Assembly (NCBI GenBank): GCA_001599815.1
Contig: BCIA01000002.1
Span: 4,003,626 to 4,067,625, forward strand
Direction of reading: 5' to 3'
DNA from: Furcasterigmium furcatum
Taxonomy: Eukaryota > Ascomycota > Sordariomycetes > Glomerellales > Plectosphaerellaceae
Length of the DNA: 64,000 nucleotides
The notes under the pieces are model-generated. The model ran no database searches and was not told where the DNA came from. It saw only the letters and a list, made by a program, of their open reading frames with translations. A program made the translations under genes and the position numbers. Shown here one piece after another: positions 1 to 10,901 of the stretch (position 1 is the first letter of the stretch; each line of letters starts with the position of its first letter).

Positions 1-1
1 T

Positions 2-1585
2 ATGACAACGGTTGGCCGACATCCCATCGTTGGCTTATGGTCCAGTGATCAACCTCTGCCTGCGAGTATCATCAGGCATCTTCAGGGGATCGACTGGCTT
101 GCGATAGACGTCATTCGTCTTGGATACTCGCGTCTTCAACCCTGGGGGAGCATAGATCCCATGCCCACGACTAGAAACACACTCCAAGTCGTGCTGCTCA
201 TCACCATTTCGCCAGACAGCGCAATAGATGCCAAGGCCCTCTTCAACACGGCCTGCAGGTGCAAGTCTACTCTCAACCTTCACGGAATTACGGATGTCGA
301 AGTTGAAATCAAGACGTCAGGCGCCGTAGTGACGGCCGCGTCCGAGGCCGTAAAGGCCACGTCCGGAGAGGAGTCCGCCCACACCGCCGACTATCAACCT
401 TCGCGCACGCCCAAGCTCTACGGCGGCAGCTTGGATGAGTTTGACGAAATCCCTCTGACAAGGGCGGGGAAGCCAAGAATGAATGACGGCGTTCAAGACC
501 TAATTCATCTTCGTCACCTCTCTGACAGCATCGGCACACGCCTCTCCCACTCAGGCGAGAGGTGCACAGGGACCAAAGGCCTTCTCCTTAATGTCCTTGC
601 GCCCACACGCTTGGTGGGCCCCGCCGTGCTGACCTGCCGTCACGTTGTTTTCCATGGATCCTCAGACACCGGTGCCCAATACCTATGGTCTGGGCCTCCC
701 GAGCCAGTGCATGAGGTCATCCAGGGATTCCAGGAGACCGGAGCATCCAACAACGCCCACAGGGATGTCAATGGAATAATAACCGAGCTGGTCGCACGAC
801 AGCAGCAGCTTCAAAACCACTTGCACTCCGAAAACCCAGATCCTTTCAAAACGGTCACGCTGGAAGAATGGGTACAGTTCGGCCTCGCTGAAGCGGACAT
901 GGCGCAGAGGATCAAGAGGATCCTTGACGCTTCTTGTCACGGTCGGAACAAGATTGTCGTGGGCCACGTCGGCTTTGCCCAGGAGCTCTCCCTCGGACAG
1001 TGGAATCCCCATAGGGAACAGCCATGGTTACGTGACTACGCGCTGGTCATATTGGACGACAAGGTCCACAGTCGGCCTCCCGCGAATCGATTACCCCTGA
1101 CGTATAGGGAGCTGCAAAAGAGCCTCGTGAAGGAGGTCGTTGTCGACTCAAGCTTTTCTGAGTTTCAAATGCTTTCCAAATTTCGGGCACGGTCGAGGAG
1201 CGACGAGGCTACTCTCTGTGGAGAAACAGTATCGGCCGAAGAAATCACAAACAGTTCCGAGCCCATCCAGAGAAGGGTTGGAAAAATTGGAGCAACTACC
1301 GGACTTACGCTTGGATTCGTCAACGATGTTCGGTCGGTCCATCGGAAGCCAATGCTGAACAACAACATGCCGTACTCATGGGAAGTTTGCGTCATCAATC
1401 CCGACGCTGCATTCTCCGATCGTAGGGATTCAGGAGCGGCAGTCTGGGACATGTCGAGTCGAGTGCTTGGAATGGTAACTGGCGGGATAGGGGGCGAGAA
1501 TCTGCTCGACACCACCTACGTGAGCAGCATCGAGAATATTCTTGAGGACTTGGGGCGGAGCGGGATCATCGCGGAGGTACTCTAG
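2..1585 (+). CDS. Trypsin-fold (chymotrypsin-like) hypothetical protein
   Basis: Uninterrupted frame of 527 codons from the ATG at the second base of the window to a TAG. The true start may lie upstream, outside the window. The first 200 residues match nothing I recognise. The C-terminal half looks like a chymotrypsin-fold serine peptidase. A CRHVVF segment gives His214, a DYALVILDD segment gives Asp345 (compare DIALL in trypsins), and RRDSGAAVWD gives Ser477 in a GDSGG-like context, followed by GMVTGG. The H-D-S order is right, but the Gly before Asp-Ser is Arg. I see no signal peptide, so it is probably intracellular. Fungi have several such uncharacterised trypsin-like proteins, sometimes linked to STAND signalling proteins. 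Protease activity is inference only. Single exon, no obvious partner next to it. Confidence 0.7.
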   Translation: MTTVGRHPIVGLWSSDQPLPASIIRHLQGIDWLAIDVIRLGYSRLQPWGSIDPMPTTRNTLQVVLLITISPDSAIDAKALFNTACRCKSTLNLHGITDVEVEIKTSGAVVTAASEAVKATSGEESAHTADYQPSRTPKLYGGSLDEFDEIPLTRAGKPRMNDGVQDLIHLRHLSDSIGTRLSHSGERCTGTKGLLLNVLAPTRLVGPAVLTCRHVVFHGSSDTGAQYLWSGPPEPVHEVIQGFQETGASNNAHRDVNGIITELVARQQQLQNHLHSENPDPFKTVTLEEWVQFGLAEADMAQRIKRILDASCHGRNKIVVGHVGFAQELSLGQWNPHREQPWLRDYALVILDDKVHSRPPANRLPLTYRELQKSLVKEVVVDSSFSEFQMLSKFRARSRSDEATLCGETVSAEEITNSSEPIQRRVGKIGATTGLTLGFVNDVRSVHRKPMLNNNMPYSWEVCVINPDAAFSDRRDSGAAVWDMSSRVLGMVTGGIGGENLLDTTYVSSIENILEDLGRSGIIAEVL

Positions 1586-1923
1586 AACAGTCTACTCACA
1601 GTGGTGTGCTTTACATGGTTGAATTTAGAGTTCACAGTCAAATCAAGAAGATGCAGGGATATTCGCATGGGCTAGTGACGAAAAGAGACTCGGCCCGGAC
1701 TGTTAATTCACCCCGAGATTCTACACAGCGAGACGGTTAAGAGGCACTCGGGGCTTTGGAGAGCCCGGGACAAGGCCATTGGCACGATTCTCGGCTGAGG
1801 GGCACTGCCCACGGCGCATCTGTGGCGCCCATGATCTGAGCCGAGTGAACCCAGAAACTCATAAGTCGGACACACCCTGAATGGAAACTTCACCCTTCCG
1901 GTGACTCCTGGCTCAAAGTAATC
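1586..1923. other. Intergenic, 5' region of the SDR gene
   Basis: No coding sequence seen. It holds the 3' flank of the trypsin-like gene and the upstream region of the SDR gene. No clear TATA box. Confidence 0.6.
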
Positions 1924-2745
1924 ATGGCGCAGCGTACCTGTCTCACAATCATCGGCGCCGGTGGCATGGGCGTCGCCATCGCCCGCCGGCTCGGATCCGG
2001 CCAGCGCGTGGTCTTGGCCGACTTTGCCCAAGACAGTCTTGATCGGGCCGCCGAGTCCCTGCGCAGCACCGGTCACCAAGTCGAAACCCAGCTCGTCGAT
2101 GTAGCGGATTTCGCTTCCGTCACAAGCCTTGCCAAGCTTGCCTCTTCCGCCGGCGAGCTCAAAACCGTCGTCAACACCGCCGGTCTATCCCCTGCGATGG
2201 CCTCCGCCAAGCGTATCTACGAGGTCGACCTCGTCGGTACCGTGAACGTGCTGGATGCGTTTCTCCCAGTCATGGGTCCTGGGTCAACTCTGATATCCGT
2301 CGCAAGCATGGCCGGTCACATGGCCGCGCCGTCCGTCTCCGCGGAGCTCGAGAATCACCTCGCCACTGCGCCGCGTGATCATCTCCTCTCGCATGCCGGG
2401 ATCGACATCTCCGGTTCATCGGCTGAAGCGTACGGCATCTCGAAGTGGGGAAACATCCTTCGGGTCAAGGCTGCTGTCGGTGCAGCTGGGGCCAAGGGAG
2501 TGCGGGTGAACACAATCAGTCCGGGCATCATTGGTACAGCGATGGTACAAAAGGAGCTCGAGTCGCAGGCGGGCGAGACAATTCGCAGAATGATTCAAGC
2601 CACTCCTGCGCAGCGAGCGGGAACCGCGGATGATATCGCGAGTGTGGTTGCCTTCCTAGCCAGCGCCGATGCGTCCTTCATAATGGGATCAGATCTACTT
2701 GTGGATGGTGGTTTTACCGCCGCGCAGCGCTTTAGTAGTGTTTAG
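1924..2745 (+). CDS. Short-chain dehydrogenase/reductase (classical SDR)
   Basis: Intronless 273-residue protein, the usual length for a classical SDR. The N-terminal Rossmann glycine motif reads GAGGMGVAIA. NTAGLSP stands where the structural NNAG motif occurs. Tyr170 and Lys174 form the YxxxK catalytic pair, in AYGISKWGN. After it, NTISPGIIGTAMV is the usual substrate-loop start, and MGSDLLVDGGF is a typical C-terminus. The family reduces or oxidises carbonyl/alcohol groups with NAD(P)H. An Asp (LADF) after beta-strand 2 suggests NAD(H) preference. Between the strands and the active site lies an extended segment (about residues 125-165), longer than in the smallest SDRs. Substrate cannot be told from the sequence. 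Confidence 0.9.
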   Translation: MAQRTCLTIIGAGGMGVAIARRLGSGQRVVLADFAQDSLDRAAESLRSTGHQVETQLVDVADFASVTSLAKLASSAGELKTVVNTAGLSPAMASAKRIYEVDLVGTVNVLDAFLPVMGPGSTLISVASMAGHMAAPSVSAELENHLATAPRDHLLSHAGIDISGSSAEAYGISKWGNILRVKAAVGAAGAKGVRVNTISPGIIGTAMVQKELESQAGETIRRMIQATPAQRAGTADDIASVVAFLASADASFIMGSDLLVDGGFTAAQRFSSV

Positions 2746-3628
2746 TAGTTGCCATCCTAGCATGCGTATCGTCGCTGGCATCATAGCTGCGGCCCTGGTT
2801 GAATGTTTGCTTTGGCTCTCGCAAGTTGCTGTCCCGCGGCTACGTGCAGTTCTGAGGTACAGGTCACAGCCCCCCGAGAACCGAAGCTCTGTTCTCTCCT
2901 CCAAAGCCCTGTCGCTGCTAGCCCGCATGCGAAGATGTGATTCGAGGCCTCACAACCCCCGTCCATTCTGCATTGGGACTCGGAACCAAGGTTGGCCTGA
3001 CGTTACATCCGCGCACCGGCGTGTTCGGGCACTGATTGGCGGCTTTTGCTGGCCCTGGAGACACCTTTTGAGCCTCTCCCAGAACCAGGTAAATCCCCGT
3101 GCATGTGGTGTCAACCCTGACGTGTTTCCCCGCGTGGCTGTTTCGCAACCTCGACCCCAGATGAAGCCAAGAGCCGCAGCGGATGAAACCGGCATTCGGA
3201 GGCCGTTCCTCCTTGCCTCGTGGCTGAGTCTGGCTCCATGCCTCCAGGGCCTCCTTTGGCTCTGAAGGCCTGACGGCCCATGTACCAGGCCTGGACGTGC
3301 CGCCAAGATGGCGCGAATGATCAATATCACTATGGAGGATGCGGTGTGGGATTGTGCGAGTGGCGGGAAAACCAAAGAGGCGATATTGACAACCCCAATC
3401 CGTCGCATAGCTTCATTAAGGGGGTCTTGGAAGTCGAAAGCTCGCAGAGATAATAATAATCTAAAAGTCTGAAGCTTGACCAGCAGCATTTCTCCGCCAT
3501 CGGGCATTATAAGTACCGTAGAATTCGGATCTCAGGGGCTTCCCGTCGTCGATCCCTTCCCCAAGCTCATCACCGTACAGAGATCTGCAATCTTGTCTGT
3601 CCCGAGTGCCGATCTAAGCTTTCCCGCC
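2746..3628. other. Intergenic, promoter region of the CBM1-PL1 gene
   Basis: No gene recognised. Open frames here have no family features and lack fungal coding character. It ends with the pectate lyase promoter and leader. Confidence 0.5.
3508..3513 (+). promoter_or_regulatory. Putative TATA box of the PL1 gene
   Basis: TATAAG lies 116 nt upstream of the pectate lyase ATG, at the same distance as TATA-like boxes of other genes in the window. Confidence 0.4.
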
Positions 3629-4982
3629 ATGAAGACTGCCGCCGTTCTCCTCGCCCTCTCGGGCCTGGCTGCTGCCCAGGCTCCTCCCTGGGGCCAGTGT
3701 GGTGGTCAGGGTTGGACCGGTCCCACGACCTGTACCTCCGGTACGTTGGATGATTATGCTGAGATACTGTGAACATGCTAAGTGTGACATAGGCTGGACA
3801 TGTGTCGCTTCCAACCAGTGGTACTCGCAGTGCGTCCAGTCCAGCGGTGGCCAGCCTCCCGCTCCCACGACCAACGCGCCCGCCCCCCCTGTTCCGACCA
3901 CCACCAACTCTCCCTCTCCCCCTACCCCTGGCGGTAACGGCTGCGGTCCTGCGGCGATCGACCAGCTCGTCGGCTATGGTGCTGGAACAACCGGTGGTGG
4001 CAGTGGCTCCGGCGTCACCGTCACCTCGTGTGCCGCCCTCCAGGCCGCCATCGCCAACAAGGGCGTCATCCGCATCTCGGGCCGCCTCAGCAACTGCGGT
4101 CGCATCGATATCCTCGGCGATACCACCCTTCTCGGTGTCGGGTCCAACTCCGGCCTGGACGGTAGCGGCCTCCGCATCCGCCGCACTGGCAATGTCATCA
4201 TCCGCAACCTGAACTTCCGCAACCCGGAGCCCAAGGGCGACATCATCGCCCTCGACAACGCCACCCGCGTCTGGGTCGACCACTGCGACTTCTCTAGCCT
4301 GGGTATGACTGGCGGCAAGGACGACTTCGACGGTCTGCTCGACATCAGCCACGCCAGTGACTTTGTTACCGTTTCGTGGTGCAAGTTCCGCGATCACGTA
4401 AGTCACTCACCGTCGCCCCTGAACCCCTGAATCCCGTCCCCACCATTCACCACTCCTGCCACGATGCACGTGTCCACTATCACAGATACTAACACATCCC
4501 AGTGGAAGGGCTCCCTCATTGGCCACTCCGACAACAACGCCAGCGAGGACCGCGGCAAGCTCCGCTTCACCTACCACCACAACCTCTTCTCCAACGTCAA
4601 CTCCCGCCTCCCCTCCGTGCGCTTCGGCACCGGCCACTTCTACAGCAGCTGCTACGAGAACAACCCTACCAGCGGCATCAACTCGCGCATGGGCGCCCAG
4701 GTCCTCGTCGAGCAGACCAGCTTCGTCAACACCAAGCTGTCCATCGTCACGGACCTCGACTCCCGCGAGCCCGGCTTCGCCATCCAGCGCAACAACCTCT
4801 TCAGCAACTCGGACACGAGGATCACGCAGACGGGAAGCTTCACCCCTCCTTACTCTTACACGTGAGTTTTATCTTCTTAACCTTGAGAACAGAGTGGTGC
4901 TAACTGAGATAGGACCGACCCTGCCTCTTGCGTTTGCAGCCTGGTCAAGTCCAGGGCTGGCACTGGCGTTGTCACCTTCTAA
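3629..4982 (+). CDS. Secreted pectate lyase, PL1, with N-terminal CBM1
   Basis: Four exons: 3629-3740, 3793-4397, 4503-4861, 4940-4982 (372 aa). Residues 1-17 are a signal peptide ending AAA-Q. Residues about 19-52 are a CBM1 (WGQCGGQGWTGPTTC ... NQWYSQC) with its conserved cysteines, aromatics and Gln. A Pro/Thr/Ser linker follows, then a parallel beta-helix PL1 domain. Motifs seen are WVDHCDFSS (Ca-binding region), DGLLDISHASDFVTVSW and SVRFGTGHFYSS with the catalytic-region Arg. PL1 enzymes cleave polygalacturonate by beta-elimination outside the cell. CBM1 binds crystalline cellulose and would anchor the enzyme to plant wall. The first intron lies inside the CBM1. The ATG was chosen because it directly begins the signal peptide; in-frame codons upstream are not signal-like. 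Confidence 0.93.
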
Positions 4983-5375
4983 GTGGGCAGGATGTGGACG
5001 GGGTGGGCATCTTCTTGAATGGAGTGCCGGGAAAGGGTACAAGTGGCATAGTTTCGAGGGCTGAGGAATGGATTCTGAGGAGGGGGCAGTCAAAGTCAAG
5101 TCTCGAGTCGAGTGCGGTAGAAGTGCCAAGTTAGGCAGTAAGTACATGCAGCTTTGCTTCATTTGAGGGTCCGAAAGCAACTCAATTTGTCTTCACAACA
5201 ATTCCCTGGCACGCGACTGTGATACTGTGCTTTTACAGCGTTCAATGCAAGTGTGTATTAATGGTATCATGTCTCAGATGCAGCGCTGGTGCCAATGTAG
5301 TAATTACATCCAATCGACCCCCTTCTATAGTTTACTCTCGATGTGTGTTCTGCCAAATACCCGAACCTCGGGCGC
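4983..5375. other. Convergent 3' intergenic region
   Basis: About 390 nt between the tail-to-tail PL1 and methionine permease genes. Nothing coding seen. Confidence 0.5.
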
Positions 5376-7130
5376 TTAGTGGAACGCATCGGGGGCGGTG
5401 TCGTAGTTGTTGACGACGGTGCCGCGGGGCTTCTTGACGAAGACGTTCCTCTCCCAGCCGTCGATCTCGTCGACGACGGTCTCGCGCTGGAGCTCGTAGC
5501 CGCCGAGCTTGGGGAGCAGGACGGCCCAGAAGACCCAGTAGACGCCGCCGGCGAGGAGCAGGCAGAAGCCGACGACGACGTGGATCCAGTAGGGGAGGGT
5601 CTCGTAGACGGAGTTGCCGGCGGGGTCGGGGATCATGGGGGCGATGACGAGGTAGATGTTGCTGGCGAGGAAGAAGAGGACGACGGGGAGGGTGGCGGAG
5701 AAGGGGGGGTTCCAGTTCCAGGCCTTGCGGTTGAGGTAAAGGTGGACGAGGCCGCCGGCGACGAAGATGTTGATGATGGAGAGGGGGTAGGTGATGATGC
5801 TGGGAAAGGTTAGTCAGAGTCTTCACATAAATAGTGCGGACAAGGGACTTACTTCATGATGAAGTTGTAGGCGTCACCGGGGGGAGGGGCCAGGATGACG
5901 ATGATGCAGACGAACCAGTGCTCGAAGAGACCGGCCAGGGGGGCGTTGAAGGGGCGGTTGCTGGCCCACAGCCTGGAGAAGGGCAGGATGCCCTCGCGGC
6001 CGAGCTCCTGGACGATACGGCCCTGGGAGAAGATGACGGAGAGAACGTTGCCGAAGGCGGACAGGGCAACGAAAACGGACAGGGCGCGCTCGGCCTGGCC
6101 GCCCATGACGTTGCGGAAGAGCGAAGCGGCGACGAGGCGGCCGGAGGTGAGCATCTCCTCCTTGGGCACGCCGGCGAAGTAGGCGACGTTGACGAGCATG
6201 TAGATGACGCCGATGGAGAGCAGGGCGACGGGGGCGGCGATGCGCAGGGTGCGGGTGGGGTTCTTGGTCTCGGACAAGGCGTAGTTGGCGTTGCTGTAGC
6301 CGATGTAGGACCAGATGACGTTGTAGATGGACATGACGACGCCGTAGGAGGAGTTGGTGGTGCCCTCGAAGGCGTTGTGGAAGTTGTTGAATTCCTTGTC
6401 GATCTTGAGGTTACCGCCGAGGGCGACGAAGCCGCAGATGATGATGATGAAGACGATGATGAGCTTGATCCAGCCGAGGAAGTTCTGCAGGCGCAGACCC
6501 CACTTGAGGGCGAGGCCGTGGATGAGGAAAGCCGTGGTGACGCAGGCGATGCCGACGGCGCGCTGGTTCCAGCGGTCGACCTCGACCTGGGCGGCGTTGA
6601 GGATGTACTCGCCGAAGGCGATGGAGTTGGAGGCGGCCCAACCGAGGAGGACGGCGTAGCCGGCGTACATGCCGGTGACGAGGAAGCGAGGGCGGCGGAA
6701 GACGTACTCGAGGTAGTTCTTCTCACCACCGTTGCGGGGGATGGCGGTGCCGAACTCCATGTAGACGAGGGTGCCGGCGAAGGCGATGATCATGCCCACG
6801 ACCCACATGAAGAGGGCGAGGCCGACGGAGCCGGAGAGCTTGAGGATGCTGCCGGGGGTGGCGAAGATACCGGTACCGACGATACGGTTGAAGATGAGGA
6901 AGGCGGCGGAGATGACGCCGATCTGGCGCTTGGCCTCACGCTTGTGCTCGAAGCGGCCTGCGGAGGGTTAGAAGATATCGCAGTGAAAGGGTCAGTAGGT
7001 TAGGTGAGGCTCTGTACATACCAACCTCGCTGTCCTGGTCGCTGGTAACCGGGTTGCCATTCTTGGCGTCGACGGGGACGGTCGACGAGTCGCCCTTGAA
7101 AGGGCCTTGCTCGTAGGAGGGAGCCGACAT
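5376..7130 (-). CDS. MUP1: High-affinity methionine permease (MUP1-like, APC/LAT family)
   Basis: Three exons on the minus strand: 7130-7022, 6957-5853, 5799-5376, giving 545 aa (yeast Mup1 is 574). The hydrophilic N-terminus is followed by about 12 membrane segments. The first carries IGVISAAFLIFNRIVGTGIF, the unwound TM1 signature of the LAT/APC fold. EFGTAIPRNGGEKNYLEYVFRR is typical of the Mup1 branch. LSETKNPTRTLRIAAP is the conserved loop after TM6. Expected role: proton-coupled methionine (and cysteine) uptake at the plasma membrane. The ATG at 7130 begins MSAPSYEQGPF; there is no nearer in-frame alternative. Codon use is strongly biased to C/G in third position, which creates long spurious acidic and Arg-rich frames on the other strand. 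Confidence 0.9.
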
Positions 7131-9482
7131 GGTGGGCAAGTGATGTTGACGATCCGGCGAGAGAAGACTGCGTAGGGGACGCTACAGTCGACACGGAAGG
7201 TTGATCAGTGGGGAGGGAAGACGGAGCACTGAAGGGATGGATGCAGGAGTCATGCTTCTAGTCGGGTTCCAGAAGAGCTTTATAAGATGGACGTGCAGGT
7301 GTGGGCTCGACACCCGCCGAGGCCAAGTGGACCATCCGTGGATCGCCATGGCGGTGGTGGGATGACGCCTTAGGGGCTGGAGTTGAAAAGGGCAGCTGGG
7401 ATGGCTCGATGGGATGTCGAGGCCGGGCCCGGGACGTTGCGTGATGGCCCAGAAGGGCATGGGAGGAGCGGTTCCAAGCCCGACAGTATGCGTTGGACAG
7501 GATGAGAACGGGCGTCCGTGGGGGACGCGAGGCTGCGATTCGATGGTTGCGAAGCTGATGTTCGCCCATCAACACCATGATCGGACAGGGATGAGGTATG
7601 CGGCGGCGTGGGCGGCGGCGGCGCGGAAGAGGCTCATGCTGCCAGGATGCGGGTGGCCCTTGTGCTAGCCCTTGGCGCGGCCGGGGTGGCTTTGTGGCTG
7701 TCCGGCCGTTGGTCTCCTGAGACTAGAGAGTGACATGTCCCGGCGCGTGAAAAGACTTCAAAAGGTGTGTCACGGATTCCACTTCGGTGAAGCTAGACCG
7801 ATGACGCGATCTGCCGTGATCGAATCGCCAAGTCGGCAGCCAATGAAACCACCCGTCGCCGCAAAATTCGATGTTGGGATTTCCTTACCACCTCCCTCTC
7901 TGGGGAAGACCCGAGATTTCGTCAGTCCTGGGCGAAATCGTGAGGTGACCTGACGGAGGGGCGGAGAGGCGCACATGGCTGCTTGCAAGTCGAGATACCT
8001 TCCCTTTCGGAGGACGCTTGACGAACTATAAGAAAACCGCCTGAACTCGCCATTCTAATAGAGTATTGCCCCTTGACCGGGAGCCTGAAGGGTTTTCATT
8101 CCACTTAGAGCTGCACACCGAGGGCTCACCTGAATTATCTGAGGCTCGATCTACGGTGTCAGGCCGATTGTCCTCCTCAGCTGGGACGATGATCTTGGGC
8201 GCTCACATCCCAACCCAGACACTCACCTGATCCCCCCATTCCGTTCAGGATCATCCAATACCGCGTAAAATCTCGACTGTCACTTTTTCAACACGTACCT
8301 GGCTCGCCTCTTAGCCGACCATTGCGTGATGATCGAGACGCCCGGCGACCCCCATCCACCCTGCCAGACGCCTCAGGTAGGCCCATTGAGGCAAGATTCC
8401 TCATCTTCTCACCACCCATGTAGCCAAGATGGCAAGCCGCGGCCGTAATATCGCCGAGGCATCACCTGCTGACGCGCCCTTCATGGGACATGCATGGTGT
8501 GGCTGGCAGCTGGCGTTGGTGGCGATCCAGGCATCAGGTCAAGTTTGCACCAGCAGTCAACCGGCGACTTGTATCGGACCGCCACCGGGCTTTCAAAGCT
8601 CCCAGAGGAAAGAATGATCGACCTTGAAACCAGCAAAATGTGCCGGTCCCTCACGTCCGTTTGCGTCCACACGCAACCATCTGAGCTTCAGATTCTCGAT
8701 CCATGTCGCAACTTCAGGGCTTGGCTAGGGTGTTGAGAGGTGTGGACCAGATCCAGGACTGTCCAGGGCCATGCAGATGACTCCCAGATATTTGGAATCC
8801 GGATCCTTTGTATGCTTGTCGCTGTCACGCCCTTCACATGAAATTTGTCTCCAGGCCTGAACCGCCAAGAAGCAATGGACCACCCACGGCCAACTTGCAC
8901 CATTCCCCTAAGAATAGCGACATACCCCTGATGACTGTATGAGGTGCATGCAGGCTGCCAAACCAGTAATCCGAGGGAATCAGAAATATCATGTGTCAGC
9001 ACGCACAACGTCCTCAGCGAGAGCCGATCGGCCGTTGGCAATCGGCCGATTGACCCCTGTCCGCAGCCTCCCGGCGCGGCGCCCACCAAACGGGCGCCGC
9101 GATGCCGGCACTTGAACGGAAACGGTGGGTCACGGGCCTCATGCAGGCGATTATGCCGGCATGCGAATCGCAGCCTGGAAAGATAAGGAATCCGGGTCGA
9201 AGAGTCTGGATTCTTTACTCAAGGAGGCGTGCCCCGCCCGATAACCGCCACGTGGGCTTCAGGCAGGCCTTGGGTACATGTAGACTCCAGGGAGACAGGC
9301 GAGTCACTGAAGCATAGAGAGCGGCACGAGAGGAAAAGGGCATGTAATTCATGAATCTATGCTGATATCTCATACATGCATGTCCTTTTCTCCCAGGACT
9401 TACCCGTGGCACCACCGAGAACAATAGCCATTTGGAACCAGAGCAGCCAATAATCCCCATATGGCCAGCGGACCCGACTTTT
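7131..9482. other. Long intergenic region (2.35 kb)
   Basis: No gene recognised on either strand. Open frames (for example plus-strand 8429-8617 and 7414-7668) are short, lack family features and have unbiased codon use. The left end is the methionine permease promoter; the right end is the 3' flank of the RTA1-like gene. Confidence 0.5.
7279..7284 (-). promoter_or_regulatory. Putative TATA box of the methionine permease gene
   Basis: Minus-strand TATAAA about 150 nt upstream of the ATG at 7130. Confidence 0.4.
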
Positions 9483-10369
9483 TCAAGGCAACAACCCATC
9501 GTACTCTTTCGTCTTATTTAGACGAAGACGCCGCATAAGAAACCCAGGGTGGCAGCACACGAGCACACCCAAGACGAGGAACATCAGTCCTGCATCGAAA
9601 GTATAGAGGTAGACCTCCTGCTTGGCAATACCACTCTCAATCCCTTCAGCGTACTCAATGAGACGAATGAGGCCGCGCAAGAAGATGGCCACACTGACTC
9701 CATACAACGCCCAGAAGTAGCGACGCCAGTGTAGTCCGGCGGGCCTTTTGCCCGAGGTGCTCCTGACCCAGCGATGCACGCGAGCCACCAGCCAAACAAA
9801 TACGACGAAAGCCACAAGTTGGAACGCCAGGCCGGCGACAATGGCGATTCTCCCGGCTCTCATGACGTCCGGATCTCCGGTGATCTGGATACCTGCTCCG
9901 CCAATCTGGCTGAAGAAGATGAGGATGTCGAGAATGACATAGAACTTGGTGACCAGTCCTGTTCGTCGGAAGTGGCCCTCGGTGTCAAGGGCTCTAGTGA
10001 TTCGGCCGAACGCCATGTAGACCGAGGCGGCCAGAAAGGGTGGCGCCGATAAGATGAGAAGGCTCTGGAGAACGAAGGCCTTGAAATTCTGCGGCTCGTC
10101 TGATGCCCATGCTCGTCCGTAATAGCCACCGGCTTCGCCTGTACTGGTCGTCAGTTTCTGGGATGCCAGGAAAGGTGGCATGGGCCAAAAGACGTACAGA
10201 CACCGCCGATGATGAGGGGTATCATGAACCAGGCGCGGAGAGGCATTGCCATGATCAGATGGGTCACCGTCGCGATCGAAAAGAGGACGACGAAGGCCCA
10301 TGCTGCTGGCCCCGACGGCGTGTAGTGATACAACACGAGTTCGTTTCCATTCACACTGATAACGTCCAT
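9483..10369 (-). CDS. RTA1-like 7-TM membrane protein
   Basis: Two exons on the minus strand, 10369-10198 and 10138-9483, giving 275 aa. It has about seven hydrophobic segments and the RTA1-family hallmark GGVCE-x3-YYGR across the splice junction, then LILSAPPFLAASVYMAFGRI, DILIFFSQIGGAGI and a final segment before HPGFLMRR. The donor GTACGT was chosen because it restores the conserved Cys-Glu pair. The family (Rta1, Rsb1, Pug1) covers fungal plasma-membrane proteins linked to sphingoid-base/lipid translocation and to resistance to membrane-active compounds. The exact substrate is unknown. Length and topology are normal. Confidence 0.88.
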
Positions 10370-10901
10370 GGTGGGTTGAAATGGGAGGCTGTTGTACAAG
10401 GATTTTGACAAAGGAAAGAATGTGATCCGGGGAATGTCAAGGCTGCCGTACAAGGTAATTTTCTGGGACTTGCTCTGTTGAGCTTTTGGATTCGCTCTCT
10501 TATATAGTACTCCAGACATCCACGCCTTCGAGCAAGGCCCAGCGCTATTCCGGGGTTGGCCCACCAGTGTTTTCTATGCAGTGGAGTCCTTCGAGCCCAC
10601 CCTTTACGGATTGAATCCGACGTCGGTTTCGGATTCCCCTATGAATGAAAGTCATGTCAAGAGGAGGAGTGTACCTTACTTGGCGCAATCCAGGGAACGA
10701 TGTCGACGGTAACAAAGATAGCATTTGGATGCAATTGAGAGACTGACATCAATTTCTCTTGCAAGCAAATGCAATGAAGCGATCCGGTCTTCAAATTTTC
10801 GGCGAAAGCCACGTCACAAATGGCGTATCTGCCAACCGAGGGGATGTGCTCCTGTTCAGACACGTGTGTATGCGTATGTGTGTATATATTCATGCTCTCG
10901 C
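10370..10901. other. Intergenic: RTA1-like promoter and 3' flank of the NmrA-like gene
   Basis: No gene seen. It contains the RTA1-like promoter and a short TG-rich stretch (10863-10890). Confidence 0.5.
10499..10506 (-). promoter_or_regulatory. Putative TATA box of the RTA1-like gene
   Basis: Minus-strand TATATAAG about 130 nt upstream of the ATG at 10369. Confidence 0.45.

Noticed and set aside
2950..3507. 185-codon minus-strand frame upstream of PL1
   Set aside because: No start context, domain or codon bias; overlapping frames on the other strand are equally long, as expected by chance in GC-rich DNA.
3570..4406. 278-codon minus-strand frame over the PL1 gene
   Set aside because: Antisense shadow of the pectate lyase; low-complexity Ala/Val/Asp sequence.
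5834..7003. 389-codon acidic open frame on the plus strand
   Set aside because: It is the antisense of the methionine permease exon 2, caused by strong G/C third-position bias; low complexity (Asp/Glu/Gly) and no family features.
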